In this document: positions 1 through 11,225 of the stretch, in pieces
How positions within the stretch are numbered: the stretch's first letter is position 1
Layout: the number at the start of each line of letters is the position of its first letter
NCBI GenBank assembly: GCA_016801845.1
Contig: CM028909.1
Span: forward strand, 12,256,813-12,320,812
Length of the DNA: 64,000 nucleotides
Direction: 5' to 3'
Source of the DNA: Polydactylus sextarius
Lineage: Eukaryota; Chordata; Actinopteri; Polynemidae
Position numbers and translations under genes: made by a program
The notes under the pieces: generated by a model
Databases searched by the model: none
The model's input: the letters and a program-made list of their open reading frames with translations, nothing else
What the model was told of the DNA's origin: nothing

Positions 1-3000
1 AGCGCTGGAGTGTGCCAGGGCGATTTACGCCCACGCTCTGCAGGTGTTTCCTAGTAAAAAAAGCGTCTGGCTTAGAGCTGCCTATTTTGAGAAGAACCAT
101 GGCACAAGGTGAGTTTTCTAAATGTAGTGCAACTCCTGCAAAAACTGAGTTATTTTCTTTCTGTCCATCATTATGTCTAATCAATAACCATATTCAACAT
201 TCTGGTTTTCTTTCTGTCACTGCCTCATCTGTTTTATCGACTGCCCCTGGACCTCCCATCCATTACTTTATCGTGGATCGTTGTATCTCTCAGGGAGTCT
301 TTGGAGGCTCTGCTCCAAAGAGCTGTCGCTCACTGTCCCAAGGCAGAGGTCCTGTGGCTGATGGGGGCCAAGTCCAAGTGGCTGGCTGAGGATGTGCCTG
401 CAGCCAGAAGTATCCTCGCTCTTGCCTTCCAGGTGATGATGCAGTCATGCCAACTTTGTTCATATAGAGTTCGACTCTCTGTCACCCTTTTCTTTGTTTC
501 TCCCACAGTTACCCATATGTTTTATGTCTGACTCTGCTCTTTTAATTTGTTTAGGCTAACCCTAACAGTGAAGAGATCTGGCTTGCCGCTGTCAAACTGG
601 AGTCGGAGAATAATGAGTATGAAAGAGCCCGTCGACTGCTGGCCAAGGCCCGCAGCAGTGCTCCAACAGCCAGAGTAAGTGTGTTTATGAGTACGTTTCC
701 CTGTACTCTTATTAGGATTACTCTTCTGCCTATCACTCTCTGCTTATCTGCTGTTTTAAAATGTGATGCATCACTTTCACTTAGGAGAACTGCCACCTGG
801 TATTAGTTGTCAAATATAAAACAACTAAGACATAATAAAAGACACTGAGTATTTTTTATCCAAACATTGATGCCAAACAATGTTGTTTTGGCTGTTAGTT
901 TTAATTTTATGTATTTAAACTGCCGATTTACACTCTTAACTGTCCTTCTGGGACACAAAAGTTTCAGTTTCATGAATACTTAAGTTGAATGTCTGTTTTT
1001 AATAGGACTTTAAAAGTACATAGGACTAAAAGCTGTTACTGTAAGAGGTATTTTTTTTCTCAGGTTCAGGCTTGCCAGGTCTGAACACATTAAATTAGTT
1101 ATTTGACACTGACACTTATTTGACACCCACCAGCAGTGCTGTTACTGATAAATAAGAGTTAAGAAAACTTGGCTGTCGAACACTGTGTGGTGTTAATGAA
1201 GCAGTTAAGCGTTTAGACTGTGCCCCAAGTAGTTATATGAGAGATTAGATATTTGATACCTGTTAACACTGGCAAAGGTACTTGTATTTGATAAATAAGG
1301 CTGCAGTACAAATACTACACATTGTGAATACTATTCTATGTCATGTTTATTAAATGCCCAGATGAATTTAAAAAAAGATCATGTTTAGATGTATTTCCTG
1401 ACTGAGCAGTTTGTTTGTTGCTTTCTTTGTATTTAATCTCTACAGGTATTTATGAAGTCAGTAAAACTGGAGTGGGTGCTGGGAAACATTGAAGCTGCTC
1501 AGGAGCTGTGCACCGAAGCCCTGAAACACTACGAGGACTTCCCAAAGCTCTGGATGATGAGAGGCCAGATAGAGGAGCAGTGTGAACACATGGACAAGGC
1601 CAGAGAGGCCTACAACCAAGGGGTGAGCTGGAGGACACGTTTGGAGCTGTATTATATATATATATTAATAGCTTCAAGGGAACTAAGGATATTGGATGTT
1701 CATTTTGTTTGTATTTTTAATTAAAGGTAGTGGTTTATGTCTTGTAGTTGAAAAAGTGTCCCCACTCGGTTGCGCTGTGGTTGTTGCTGTCTCGTCTTGA
1801 AGAGAGAGTGGGACAACTGACCAGAGCCAGAGCGATCCTGGAGAAGGCACGACTCAAGAACCCACAGAGTCCTGAGCTATGGTGGGTGAAAACCACTTCA
1901 GTGCAGAGCAGGGGGCTGTTTTAAAAAGCACTTTGGTTTGGAAGCTTTCACTTGTGTAGATAGTGTGTGTGGTAATCATCAGTGTTATGTGAACTGAGTA
2001 ATTAAAATATTTAGTTTGGCATTAAGGGGGCTTCCCTGTTTTTCTTCATTGTTGTTCATCTGGTTCTCTTGAGCCTTTTTACTTTGATGGGAGGAAGGAG
2101 GAAGAAGAGATGCTGGCAGGCTGTTTTATTTATTTCTGTGGAAGTGGAAAATGAAACTGTACATGTTATTGAACATGTACACGCTTTTTTTTTTTTAATC
2201 ACATTTATTAAAACATTTCTCTACAACTGCGCCCTATAAAAGAATTGACAGACGAGTTGATCTGAACTGTGCATCTGAGCTGTTGTGTATTTACAGGTTG
2301 GAGTCGGTTAGATTGGAGTTCAGGGCCGGACTGAAAAACATCGCCAACACACTGATGGCCAAAGCCCTGCAGGAGTGCCCTAATTCAGGTGAACATGCAT
2401 TGTTGCTGTTGATTTAACTCTATGTTTGACATATCTTTCCATTTGACCCCAAAAATGACCCAAAAAATGTCAAAACACTTTTGTTTAAAAAATCTTTATA
2501 CACAAAAAATTATAATTTTGCAATGACTCAAATAAATTTTCCCCACTCCCTGTTCCTCCACATAAAGGAATCCTGTGGGCTGAGGCTGTGTTTCTGGAGG
2601 CCAGGCCCCAAAGGAAGACCAAGAGTGTGGATGCTCTGAAGAAATGTGAACACGATCCTCATGTGTTGCTCGCTGTAGCCAAGTATGACTGAATTTTTCT
2701 ACTGTTTTCCTTTAGAAGACCTGCTCTTTGTGTGTGATGTGTTTTAAAATAAAACTTGTCGTGCACATATTTCAGGTTGTTTTGGAGTGAGCGTAAAATC
2801 ACCAAAGCTAGAGAGTGGTTCCTCAGGACAGTAAAGATTGAGCCAGATCTTGGAGACGCTTGGGCTCTTTTCTACAAGTTTGAGTTGCAACATGGCACAG
2901 AGGTAAGAATCGTATTGTTCTCTGTTTTTCTTTGTGGCATGAGACTTCAGCTGTGTGTGAGTGTTTACACTGAATGAAACAAAGCTAATGTTTCATGGTG

Positions 3001-3859
3001 AGGTGTCACAAAGCAGCATCAGTAGCCGGTTTCAGACTGTCGAGCCAGGTCGGGTCAGGGTCATTTGGGGGCCACCTAGGTGCTAGTGTCCCAGGTCTAC
3101 TAGCCCCATAGCCCCTGTTCAGATTGTCAGGCCACTAGCCTCTCTGGATTACCCTTTGGAACGTTTTCCCAACGTTTTCGTTTGGGCCCTGAGACAGCCC
3201 TGACGTGGCACTAGTCAGCACCAGCTCGAGACAGTGTGAAAGCAATTACTCCCGACTAGCTCGGCTTGGGCCCGACAGTGTGAAGCCAGTTAATGTTCAT
3301 CGGTGTTGGTGCTGGCTCAGCTCTGTGACTAGTGCTGGATTAACAATGTCTCCCTAATCTGCCTTTGTACCTTCTATATTGAATGATAGTAGTAAATCGA
3401 TAATGATAAATGCTTTGTAAAAAGGGTTTGTTTCTGTTGTAGAGCTTGCAGGTAAGAATCAGTAAGAATAATTTTAGTGACTGAATCATATAAAGTTCAT
3501 GTTTTATATTCAATTAATGTGATCTGATTGATATTGCTGTCACTGCGTAAGGCAGTTTATAGTTTTAGTTTAACTGAAAAACTGTGTATCACTGAAATAC
3601 AAACTGTTGCTGATAAATAATTATTAGGAATACGGAAATAAGAATAATGCTCTCACTCTGAACTAATTTACATAATTGTGTGAACTGTGTGTTTGTGTGT
3701 CATCAGGAGCAACAGCAAGAAGTACGAAAGCGTTGTGAGAATTCGGAGCCCCGCCATGGAGAGCTGTGGTGCGCCGAGTCCAAACATGTCCTGAACTGGC
3801 AGAAGAAGACAGTAGAGATCTTAGAGCTGGTAGCCAGCAAAATCAAGAACACGTTCTGA
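1..3859 (+). CDS. prpf6: PRPF6, pre-mRNA processing factor 6 (3' part, nine exons)
   Basis: This is the C-terminal half of PRPF6 (Prp6), the HAT/TPR-repeat scaffold that bridges U5 and U4/U6 in the nuclear tri-snRNP. Exons read 1-108 (partial, codon frame from base 2), 294-432, 555-674, 1446-1622, 1748-1881, 2297-2388, 2568-2682, 2776-2902 and 3707-3859. All introns have GT-AG ends and the joined frame stays open for about 387 residues to TGA at 3857-3859. Recognisable stretches include [82 protein letters not shown] and the C-terminus ASKIKNTF. The repeated W/L/A/Y spacing is that of tandem HAT helices. Compared with human PRPF6 as I recall it, identity is very high and the C-terminus ends at the same place. 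The 5' half lies upstream of the window. Nothing in it looks damaged. Confidence 0.97.
3024..3291. mobile_element. Short inverted-repeat element (MITE-like) in PRPF6 intron 8
   Basis: A GC-rich block of about 268 bp sits in the otherwise AT-rich last intron of PRPF6. Its ends are imperfect inverted repeats: the left end begins AGCCGGTTTCAGACTGTCGA, and the right end read backwards begins AACTGGCTTCACACTGTCGG. The interior repeats CTAG-containing words and has no ORF. This fits a non-autonomous DNA transposon. The family is not recognised and no clear target-site duplication was found. Confidence 0.5.
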
Positions 3860-5536
3860 GACAATGAAATGAGAAATTTCGACTTGACTTTGCAGTCACA
3901 AGTCTAAAAGGGAACAGCTATGAACATGCTCAACTATTGATCTCTACCTGGATGTGCACCATCTCTGGAACATAAGGAGTATTCACACATATTGATCCAA
4001 CTATAGCTGTTGTACTTACCAACAGAATGTTATGATTTGATGTCAAATTGAAAACAAATGTCTGGTCTTTGCGGTTTTCATTTCTATATCCTCAAATGGA
4101 TACAAGTTTGAACTCTGCTACTTCATGGTATTAATATTGTTGTTTTGAAGCATGTTTTGGTCTTTGTCTTGCCGGGAAGCATTTTTGTTGGGTTGGATTT
4201 TGCCCAGAAAACTTTCAGGTCCCACCCACAGAGTGATGCTGCAATCATCATATTTCATTGCGGTGATTTGTGTGTTTATGGCAGTGTGGATTGTCCTAAC
4301 CTCAAACAACATTAAGGTAATGTTCCTCTTTGTCTCGCACATGCCTTCAGAAAACCTCAAGCTCAAATGTAAGATGAGGCTTTTTCACAAAATGTGTCTT
4401 GTTGACATGCTGCGCAAGTCGTCCAGTCAAGTAGGCACAAGCAGCGTGAGCCAGTTGTGTGGGCTGAATTCAAATGCGGGTGAAACCACGCCCCGAGCAG
4501 CACAAACTGTCACCATGACATCACAATTTGGAGCTTTTAAAGTTTACACACGGGTGATGTTAATGCAGTATACAATAACAGTAATAATTATCTGCTCCAG
4601 TAAATTTTCCAATTTGTTACATTAAAGCGGTTTAAAGTTACAGATGAGGTATTTTAATTTGTTTTCTTAGAATCTGGATTATTTTGGGCATCTGTTTTCA
4701 CTTTTATATTAGTCATTTATTTTCTCTGCTGATTTACGTCCAAATTTCAATTTTCAGTCTTTGTGATTGTGCGGAAATTGTAAAAAAAATAAAAATAAAA
4801 TAAACACATAAAAGCAGAAATGAAATTAGTTGCAGTGCTCATCATAACTGAAAAATATACCAAAAAAAAAAAAAAGTCGACCGTTTTTGGACTGAACCCT
4901 TTAGACTACAAGTGATCTGTTAGTATTGTCTCCAATTGTGTTTCTTCTTTTACATGAATTTTTATTTGTATGCACATGTCAGAAGTGCAGCTTTTTGCTT
5001 AGTCTATTCAGTAAGATGTGACATTGTATATAAACTTTTTGTTTCCCTGATCTTACTTTTTACACAGCTTGCGTGAAATGTGTTCCAAAAAAGACTTTGT
5101 AGGAGTCCAGTAAACACAGTTTATTGCACCATTTCCTGTTTCTCCCTAAACAAATGACATGTGTTGAGTATTTGGTTGAGATTTGAATGGCTCATTTATT
5201 TCAAAGTGCAAAATTAATTATTGTGAAAGTAACTTTTCTATTCAGGAATTTTACCCACACCAATACTCCCATACTTTTATTGGTTCTCTATGGGAAAACG
5301 TGGTTTGGTTATGTTTGGGACCACTTTGTATTGTCAATAGTTAGAACCAGTAAATATTTCACAATTCCACTTGTTTTCTGTGATTGTCTTTAACCTGAAA
5401 GACCCATCGCCACTCAAACCACCCACACAAAAAAAATGTATGCCCGTCAAGTGTCAAGTTGCTCTCTGGAGGAAATGCTCCACCAAATTACTCTCACTCT
5501 TCACACTACTCCTCCTCGATGTCAGGCATTTCCAAC
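3860..5536 (+). other. PRPF6 3'UTR and intergenic stretch
   Basis: No coding exon is seen here. The PRPF6 3'UTR starts at 3860. The clearest polyadenylation signal is AATAAA at 4794-4799, in an A-rich run. A weaker ATTAAA lies near 4620. ORFs in this stretch have no protein-like composition. The part from about 4,900 to 5,500 is plain AT-rich spacer leading to the promoter of the next gene. Confidence 0.6.
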
Positions 5537-5613
5537 GAAACCGAAACAATGAAGACAAATGATTGATTGCAGAAGTTTTACCTCGACTTGATCAGACTGG
5601 AGTTAAATATAAT
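5537..5613 (+). promoter_or_regulatory. Candidate promoter: ISRE-type motif plus TATA-like box
   Basis: GAAACCGAAAC at 5537-5547 is an exact match to the IRF/ISRE core GAAANNGAAAC. About 55 bp downstream lies TTAAATATAA (5603-5612), a plausible TATA-like box. The pair is 280-350 bp upstream of the proposed start codon at 5889, which would place transcription start near 5640 and give a 5'UTR of about 250 nt. Both motifs are short and can occur by chance. Their order, spacing and place before a cytokine-like gene give modest support for interferon-regulated expression. The start site is inferred, not seen. Confidence 0.4.
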
Positions 5614-5793
5614 CCTAAACGCAGCTGAAACAATCCATGACAGAAGGAAGAAACTGGAGCAGCAGTGACTTTGTTGATGTTGGAAATCAACTGAGCACTT
5701 CATCGGAAGTTTATCAGCCCCCTTGTTAATCTATCTCATAGAGGAAGTGTAAAAATACTGGACGGGGGAAAAAACCCCAGTAGTTTAGATACA

Positions 5794-5891
5794 ATGAACC
5801 CCGCGGATTCAGGAGTAATTACTGGATCTCCCTGATGCTGACAGAGATGGGTTTACTCGTCTGAGGCTCCTGCAGCAGAACATGATAAATG
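5794..5891 (+). promoter_or_regulatory. Upstream ORFs and start-codon exon of the C20orf204-like gene
   Basis: Two complete short upstream ORFs, 5794-5835 and 5835-5864, precede the proposed start. They overlap by one base (TGATG). A third ATG at 5882-5884 is out of frame and overlaps the main start. After splicing it stops within exon 2. The main ATG (5889-5891) is the last codon of its exon, directly before the donor GTAAGT. The codon before it is TAA, so no longer in-frame start exists in this exon. Several uORFs would be expected to limit translation. Their use is inferred. Confidence 0.45.
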
Positions 5892-7369
5892 GTAAGTGCG
5901 ATTTTTTTTTTTCTTAAACATCTGAGTTTTATTTTTCTCGCAGCAGATGAACTGATAGAAACATTATATAAACATGCTGATTATCCAGTGTGTGTATACA
6001 GACACTAGTCACGATGACATGAGCTCCCACACGACTACAAACCGACGGATGCTGTGGCCAAGTCAACATTTACTATTTACTGTATTTTTTCCTAAATACT
6101 AAAGTTTTCTTCTCACACTTCTCTTTTTTTTTTCTTATAGTGTCTGACCGGAACTCTGCTCCGTAGTGTCCTGATGGTACTCTTCTTGGCCCACACTTGT
6201 GGTAAACGTAGATGTAACTATAAAGAGATACTGGGCTCGTACAGAGAAGTCATCTTCGTTGAGCTACAGAATTTGGTACGACAACATTATTGCAGATAAA
6301 ACTTTTGTGCATTTCTTGAGTGAACTGAAAACAGGCATTTTTAGAGTCTTTATTTTGGATTTTCTAATTAAGCCTAAATGTGCGTTTATTCAAACCAGTT
6401 GCACCTTATTCAACATCTTTAAATATGTGATGATAGGCTGCCCTCCAGTGTTTGTCACCATGCATGTTTTACTATTGACATGGAACTTTGGCGTCTGTTA
6501 ATACATCATTTATTTATTCATTTTTGTTCTTTTGCAGAATTTGACAGATTCCTTTAAAACATCCTCAGACAGAGACCCCTGTCCCCAACCAAAGGTAACT
6601 GACACTAGGTTACATTATCCACATTTCCAGCACCATGAACAGGGTGATAATAAGTCATAATAATAAATCCTGACATTGTGATGTTGTCAACCTGTCACAA
6701 AAACTACCTCATATTAAGAATTTGGAGAAAGTAAAAGGAGTTATATGGCCCGTTTCATATGCTGTTTTTTCCCCTTTTCTTCATTTTTGGGTGTTGTTCC
6801 ATGACAGGCACACAGCATCCTGGTTTCCATCTATACTAAAACAAAGCAGTTACGGTGTCAGAGGAGCAGCAAGCGGCCGTCTGACCTGGAGAAGCCACTG
6901 GAAAGCATGGAGCAGCTCATCCTTCATAACTGCAAGCCTGAATACCTGGTGAGGAGAGGAACTTCACAGAGGGATATCCCTCCATTGTTGTTGTCTGGCT
7001 GTATCTTTTTCCAATTTCCCTGCAATAAACAAACAAAACGAAACAACACAGAAAAAAAATGATTCACTCACAACCACTACACATACACACAGGAATCACA
7101 CAATTGTTCTATTTTAAAACTTTAAGCTTTAAGGAAATTGTTGATGTATCCAGTGATATACAGATATGTGTATGTAACTGGGTGGAGGCTGTCTACTGCC
7201 TAACACTACTGTCCTTCTGGTTACACACTTGCAGGGGAAACGAGCCTCTTGTTCAGCTGTCAAGAAAGTACGAGGAAAGAAGCGCAAGAGGATCAGGGTA
7301 ATCAAAGTTATCAAGGAACTGATCACTTGTTGGCAGAAACTTCAGAGTGTCTATAGGCTCTATAAGTAG
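5889..7369 (+). CDS. c20orf204: C20orf204-like small secreted protein, candidate four-helix cytokine
   Basis: Five coding exons: 5889-5891, 6141-6275, 6538-6594, 6808-6948 and 7235-7369. All are bounded by GT-AG and all four introns are phase 0. The 156-residue product begins with a signal peptide (hydrophobic VLMVLFLAHTCG, residues 11-22). The mature part has four predicted amphipathic helices: about 26-46 (CNYKEILGSYREVIFVELQ), 66-82 (AHSILVSIYTKTKQLRC), 91-107 and 132-155 (KVIKELITCWQKLQSVYRLY). It has six cysteines (26, 61, 82, 107, 118, 144), a sequon NLT at 47-49 and a basic run KKVRGKKRKR (122-131) before the last helix. Human C20orf204, as I recall it, has the same landmarks: C-x-x-x-x-(V/I)-L-x-x-(Y/F)-R-x-(V/I)-I-F-x-(D/E)-L-Q, then (A)-x-x-H-S-I-L-x-S-I, and TCW near the C-terminus. 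It is also a PRPF6 neighbour. The phase-0 introns, CxxxxI..Y start and K/R-rich run before a terminal W-helix resemble TSLP and IL-7. Cytokine function is inference. A polyadenylation signal AATAAA lies at 7772-7777. Confidence 0.8.
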
Positions 7370-8505
7370 AAAACATTTTAGTAAACCTGCTACTTTCTCA
7401 TGAAGTTAACAGTTGAATTTCCAGAAAGTTCAGTCCATCCACCAGTTAGTAGATGACTAATCACCCAGTGTATTTAGTTTTTTTTTTTCCAATACAATGT
7501 CATGAATGTTTACTGTTGTCAAGTTCTCAATGTTTTGTGTTTTAGAACTATACTAGTCTTTGCATGTCAGCAATGCTCCTTGTTTTATGGAATAGTTTCA
7601 TAGCAACCACAGATAAGCTAAGGAATATCTACAATACAGTTAAATAACTTCAGAATGTGCACATTTTCCAAGGTCCTGATGTAACAGCATTATGTTTATA
7701 TTTGTAAGCCATATGTGATCATACCTATGAATTGTTCTTCTGTCACTTATGTTGGGAAGTATATGCCATATAATAAAATTATTGCTAGTGGTAGTAGTGG
7801 TGGTGATGTAATATCATACTGTGAAAAGACAAAATTAGACTTACTTTGTTTACAGAACATTTTTCATTTCATGTAAAAACAATAATATGGCTTAGATATG
7901 ACAACAAATAAATAATAAATACATGAACAAATAGAAAGAACAAAGTAAATACATAAATAGTACATAGCACAACTTTAAAAAATGTTTTATTGTCTCCTTA
8001 TGGCATGAAAAGTATGATAATAACATTAACAACAGCTTTAACTTTATATAAAGAGAGAGAGACCGAGGGAGACAGAGAGAGAGAGAGAAGCGGAAACCGG
8101 AACTATTTGCGTGTTGCACAGTTTCTGTCCGGAACAAATTATATGTCGCGCAGCGTGGACTAAACGTTTTTTCAACCATGTAAAACATCAACAATTCAGT
8201 CCTGTTGGTACGTACCCAAGAAATAAAACGCTCTTTACTGTGAAATACCGGCAATATAATTTTTAGCCGGTTACTTTAAATGTTTTATTTTCGATATTTA
8301 TTTTAGTTTGTGTTTGTAGCGACAAGTAAACGTCAGCATCAGTCTAAAATATAAAAAGCGGCATCGCCATGTGTCAACTATCGGCTTAATTTGACCGACT
8401 CTTCTGAACACGTGAACCTCACATACGATCGCCGAGACTAGAGCTTAGTTCTTGTGTTTGGTTTAGTTACTTGGTTTAAGTCCAGTACAAAGGTAGACAG
8501 CAGCT
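7370..8505. other. Intergenic spacer and putative AAR2 promoter region
   Basis: The first 400 bp is the 3'UTR of the C20orf204-like gene, ending near AATAAA at 7772-7777. From about 8,090 to 8,460 the DNA becomes richer in CpG and carries two CCGGAA words (ETS-type core sites, near 8097 and 8129). This is the expected look of a TATA-less housekeeping promoter for AAR2. An imperfect GA-rich run lies at about 8052-8090. A non-coding first exon with an intron ending at AGACAGCAG just before the AAR2 start is possible but not proven. Confidence 0.4.
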
Positions 8506-9958
8506 ATGGCCAGCGGCAGCAGCACCGTGGACATGGATCCAGATGTTGCTCTGAGGCTGTTTGAGGAGGGAGCCACCCTGGTGCTGCTTGGTGTACCTCA
8601 GGGCACAGAACTAGGGATTGACTGCAAGACTTGGCAGGTGGGTCCACGATTCCGGGGAGTGAAGATGATCCCTCCAGGCCTGCACTTCCTCCACTACAGC
8701 TCTGTTAACCCACCAAGCTGTGGAGGTGAAATTGGCCCAAAGACGGGCCTCTTCCTTTCTCTCAAACCCAGAGAGATCCTGTTGGCTAAGTGGGATCCCA
8801 AAGAAGAAGATCTGGATTTTTCAGCCTCTAAGAATGAAGAGGAGGTGAGCCGTATCCGGGCAAGCCTAAAAGAGCTAGATTCCTACCTGGGTCCCTATCC
8901 GTATGAGATTATGAGGAAGTGGGTGTCCCTCACTGACCGCTTGAGTGAGGAGGTGGCCAATAACCTGCAGCCTCTGTCTGGTAGAGTATGTGCCTACAGC
9001 GATGTCATTCCTGAGACAGAGTTCAGACACACTAAAGACAGAGCAGAGCAGCCGAGGAACGACACAGCCTGTCAGAGCATGAGAGAGGGACTCGACAGAC
9101 TCCCCAAAATGAAGCAGAGGGAGGGGACTGAGCTCCGCTTCTCTGATATCCCAAAGAAAACCTACCCACAGGGGGCTACGCCAGCAGAGATTACCCAGTG
9201 TAGTATGGACCTGAGCTATGCCCTGGAGTCTGTGTTGGAGAAGAACTACAAATTGCAGCCTCTCAACATACTGGGTATGTGTTGGATATACCAGTTGGTC
9301 ACTGATATAGCACACAGCACACAATATTTTGTATGTTTAACCTTCTTACATTTGCTTTTTCAGGTGAGCTCCAGTTTGCCTTCGTATGTTTCATTATTGG
9401 AAATGTATATGAGGCCTTTGAGCATTGGAAGAGACTGCTAGCTCTGTTATGCCGGTCTGAAGAGGCAATGCAGAGGCGTAAGGACCTTTATCTGGGGCTC
9501 ATTGCGGTGCTGTACCATCAACTTGGAGAAATCCCCCCTGACTTCTTTGTCGACATTGTGTCACAGAGCAACTTTCTCACCTCAACATTGCAGGTAGAAG
9601 TTCATTTAAGTTCAAAGCCCCATCGCAGCACATGAAAACAAAAAAACGTAATGTGGATCCAATTGTTTCAAATTCCTCAGATCAACTCATATTTTGAGGT
9701 CATTTTTTGTGAATGAGTAAATAAATAAAAAAAAACTTTCTATATTTGTGATTAAAATCTTTTAACTTTGATTGATTTATTTTCTCACAGGACTTCTTCC
9801 AGTTCGTCAATGGACCCGGTGTAGATGGTACACTCCGTAAGAGAGCAGAGAAGTTTAAAGCCCACCTGACCAAGAAGTTTCGTTGGGACTTCGATGCAGA
9901 CTTGGATGACTGTGCCCCCGTTGTGGTGGAGCTGCCTGAAGGTGTTACCGTGGACTGA
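8506..9958 (+). CDS. aar2: AAR2 splicing factor (U5 snRNP assembly)
   Basis: Coding exons are 8506-9274, 9364-9593 and 9791-9958. They join in frame to 388 residues, against about 384 in human. AAR2 binds PRP8 in the cytoplasm and holds an immature U5 snRNP until BRR2 replaces it. The N-terminal domain (about 1-170) contains GPRFRGVKMIPPGLHFLHYS and the proline-tyrosine stretch SYLGPYPYEIMRKWVSLT. The C-terminal alpha-helical domain contains GATPAEITQCSMDLSYALE, GELQFAFVCFIIGNVYEAFE, HWKRLLALLCRSEEAM, LYHQLGEIPPDFFVDIVSQ and the conserved end LTKKFRWDF...CAPVVVELPEG. The start is the first ATG before the family's usual MDP(D/E)-A-x-RLF; a second in-frame ATG follows 11 codons on and matches the human N-terminal MDP, so either could be used. 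No defects are visible. Confidence 0.97.
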
Positions 9959-10800
9959 ATCTGACTGCTCTACTATTGACTTAAAGGTCCAATGTGCAGG
10001 ATTTAGGAGTAATCTGTTGTTAGAAATGTAATATTTATAATTATACTTTCATTAGTGTATAATCAACTGAAACTTAGATTTGTCATTAGTAACTCAAAGT
10101 GAACAAACCAAACAATGGCTCAAGGGAGAGGCTGCTAAATCCCCCACACACATGTACACACAGTGCCCTTTACACTCATACTGGCAGTATAAGCACAGAA
10201 CAGGACTAACTTAAAGGACAAGTAGAGCAGTGGCGCTAAATATCTAACACCAGATCCAAAGGTTCTTGACATAACTCTTATAATTGTATTGTACACATTC
10301 ACCATTCATTCATTCAGTCACATTAAGTGTCTGGATGGAGCAGCAGTATACTAAATATAAATGGTGCCCTCTGGTGGTCTTCCCTAAGCTCAGTGAGCAT
10401 GTTGTCTTGCATTGCTGAGTAGTTTTATAGCCACAGTTGTATCTAATTTATTACCAAAACCGATCCTCTGGTATTTTTTTTTTACTTTCATTTAAAATAG
10501 CCGTAAAGCTAACTAATGGTCAGAGCAAATGCTCACTAGAACTGCAGCTTAATAACTGTAAAGGTGAAATATTAATATCCACATAAGACATGCTTGGTTT
10601 TGTAATAGGATGATAAAACTTTAGTGCTGAGTGACTGGGTGTACAGATTCTGTGCCTCGTACATGAAGATAAATATTGCTTTATTTTGCTGAAGCCTTTT
10701 TTAAAATTTAATTGTAAGTACAGTACACTGTAAAGAGGCAGCTGTGGTTTGTGACAGTAATTTGAGTCAACATTTTTTTGAATAAAAACAACACATTTGA
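9959..10800 (+). other. AAR2 3'UTR with dispersed-repeat insertion
   Basis: From the stop at 9956-9958 to AATAAA at 10781-10786 no coding sequence is seen. This is the likely AAR2 3'UTR, about 830 nt. Most of its first half is the repeat described separately at 9981. Confidence 0.65.
9981..10470 (+). repeat. Degraded fish dispersed repeat beginning TTAAAGGTCC
   Basis: The stretch starts TTAAAGGTCCAATGTGCAGG and continues with ATTTAGGAGTAATC and TTTCATTAGTGTATAATCA. I recognise this wording from a dispersed repeat common in percomorph fish genomes (established from memory; no name is assigned). The left end is clear. The right end (about 10,470) is uncertain, because no inverted ACCTTTAA end was found. 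Its TTAAAGGT terminus is shared with the elements at 31600 and 58577. Confidence 0.5.
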
Positions 10801-11190
10801 TAATAAGTAGGTGTTTAGTGCTATTTGTCAGTCTGTAATGAACATTAATGCATGTGTCAGTATCAGTCTGAGCTCTTCCCTTACTCCTCCACTAGATGGC
10901 ATTCATAAGCTTTTTGGGAAAGATTTACAACCTCATATATTAATCCTTTTACATTTGTTGTTAATGCTCAACTGTGTTTTCAGAATCAATGACAAGCTTC
11001 TGTTTTTGGTGGAAAATTAGGCTTTGGTTGGAACTGGCAGTGGGCATTGTGCACAGGGAGGTGCAGGGTTGGAGTGGAAAATATAAAACCGTTCTCTCAT
11101 CTCAACTAGGATAAGTTGTGAGAAATAACAGGTGGATGAATAAGTATAGGGTGCACAGATAACATAATTATATGCAATTTATTAGCTCAG

Positions 11191-11225
<35 letters not shown>

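Noticed and set aside
8875..9324. Minus-strand ORF of 149 codons
   Set aside because: Antisense shadow of AAR2 exon 1.
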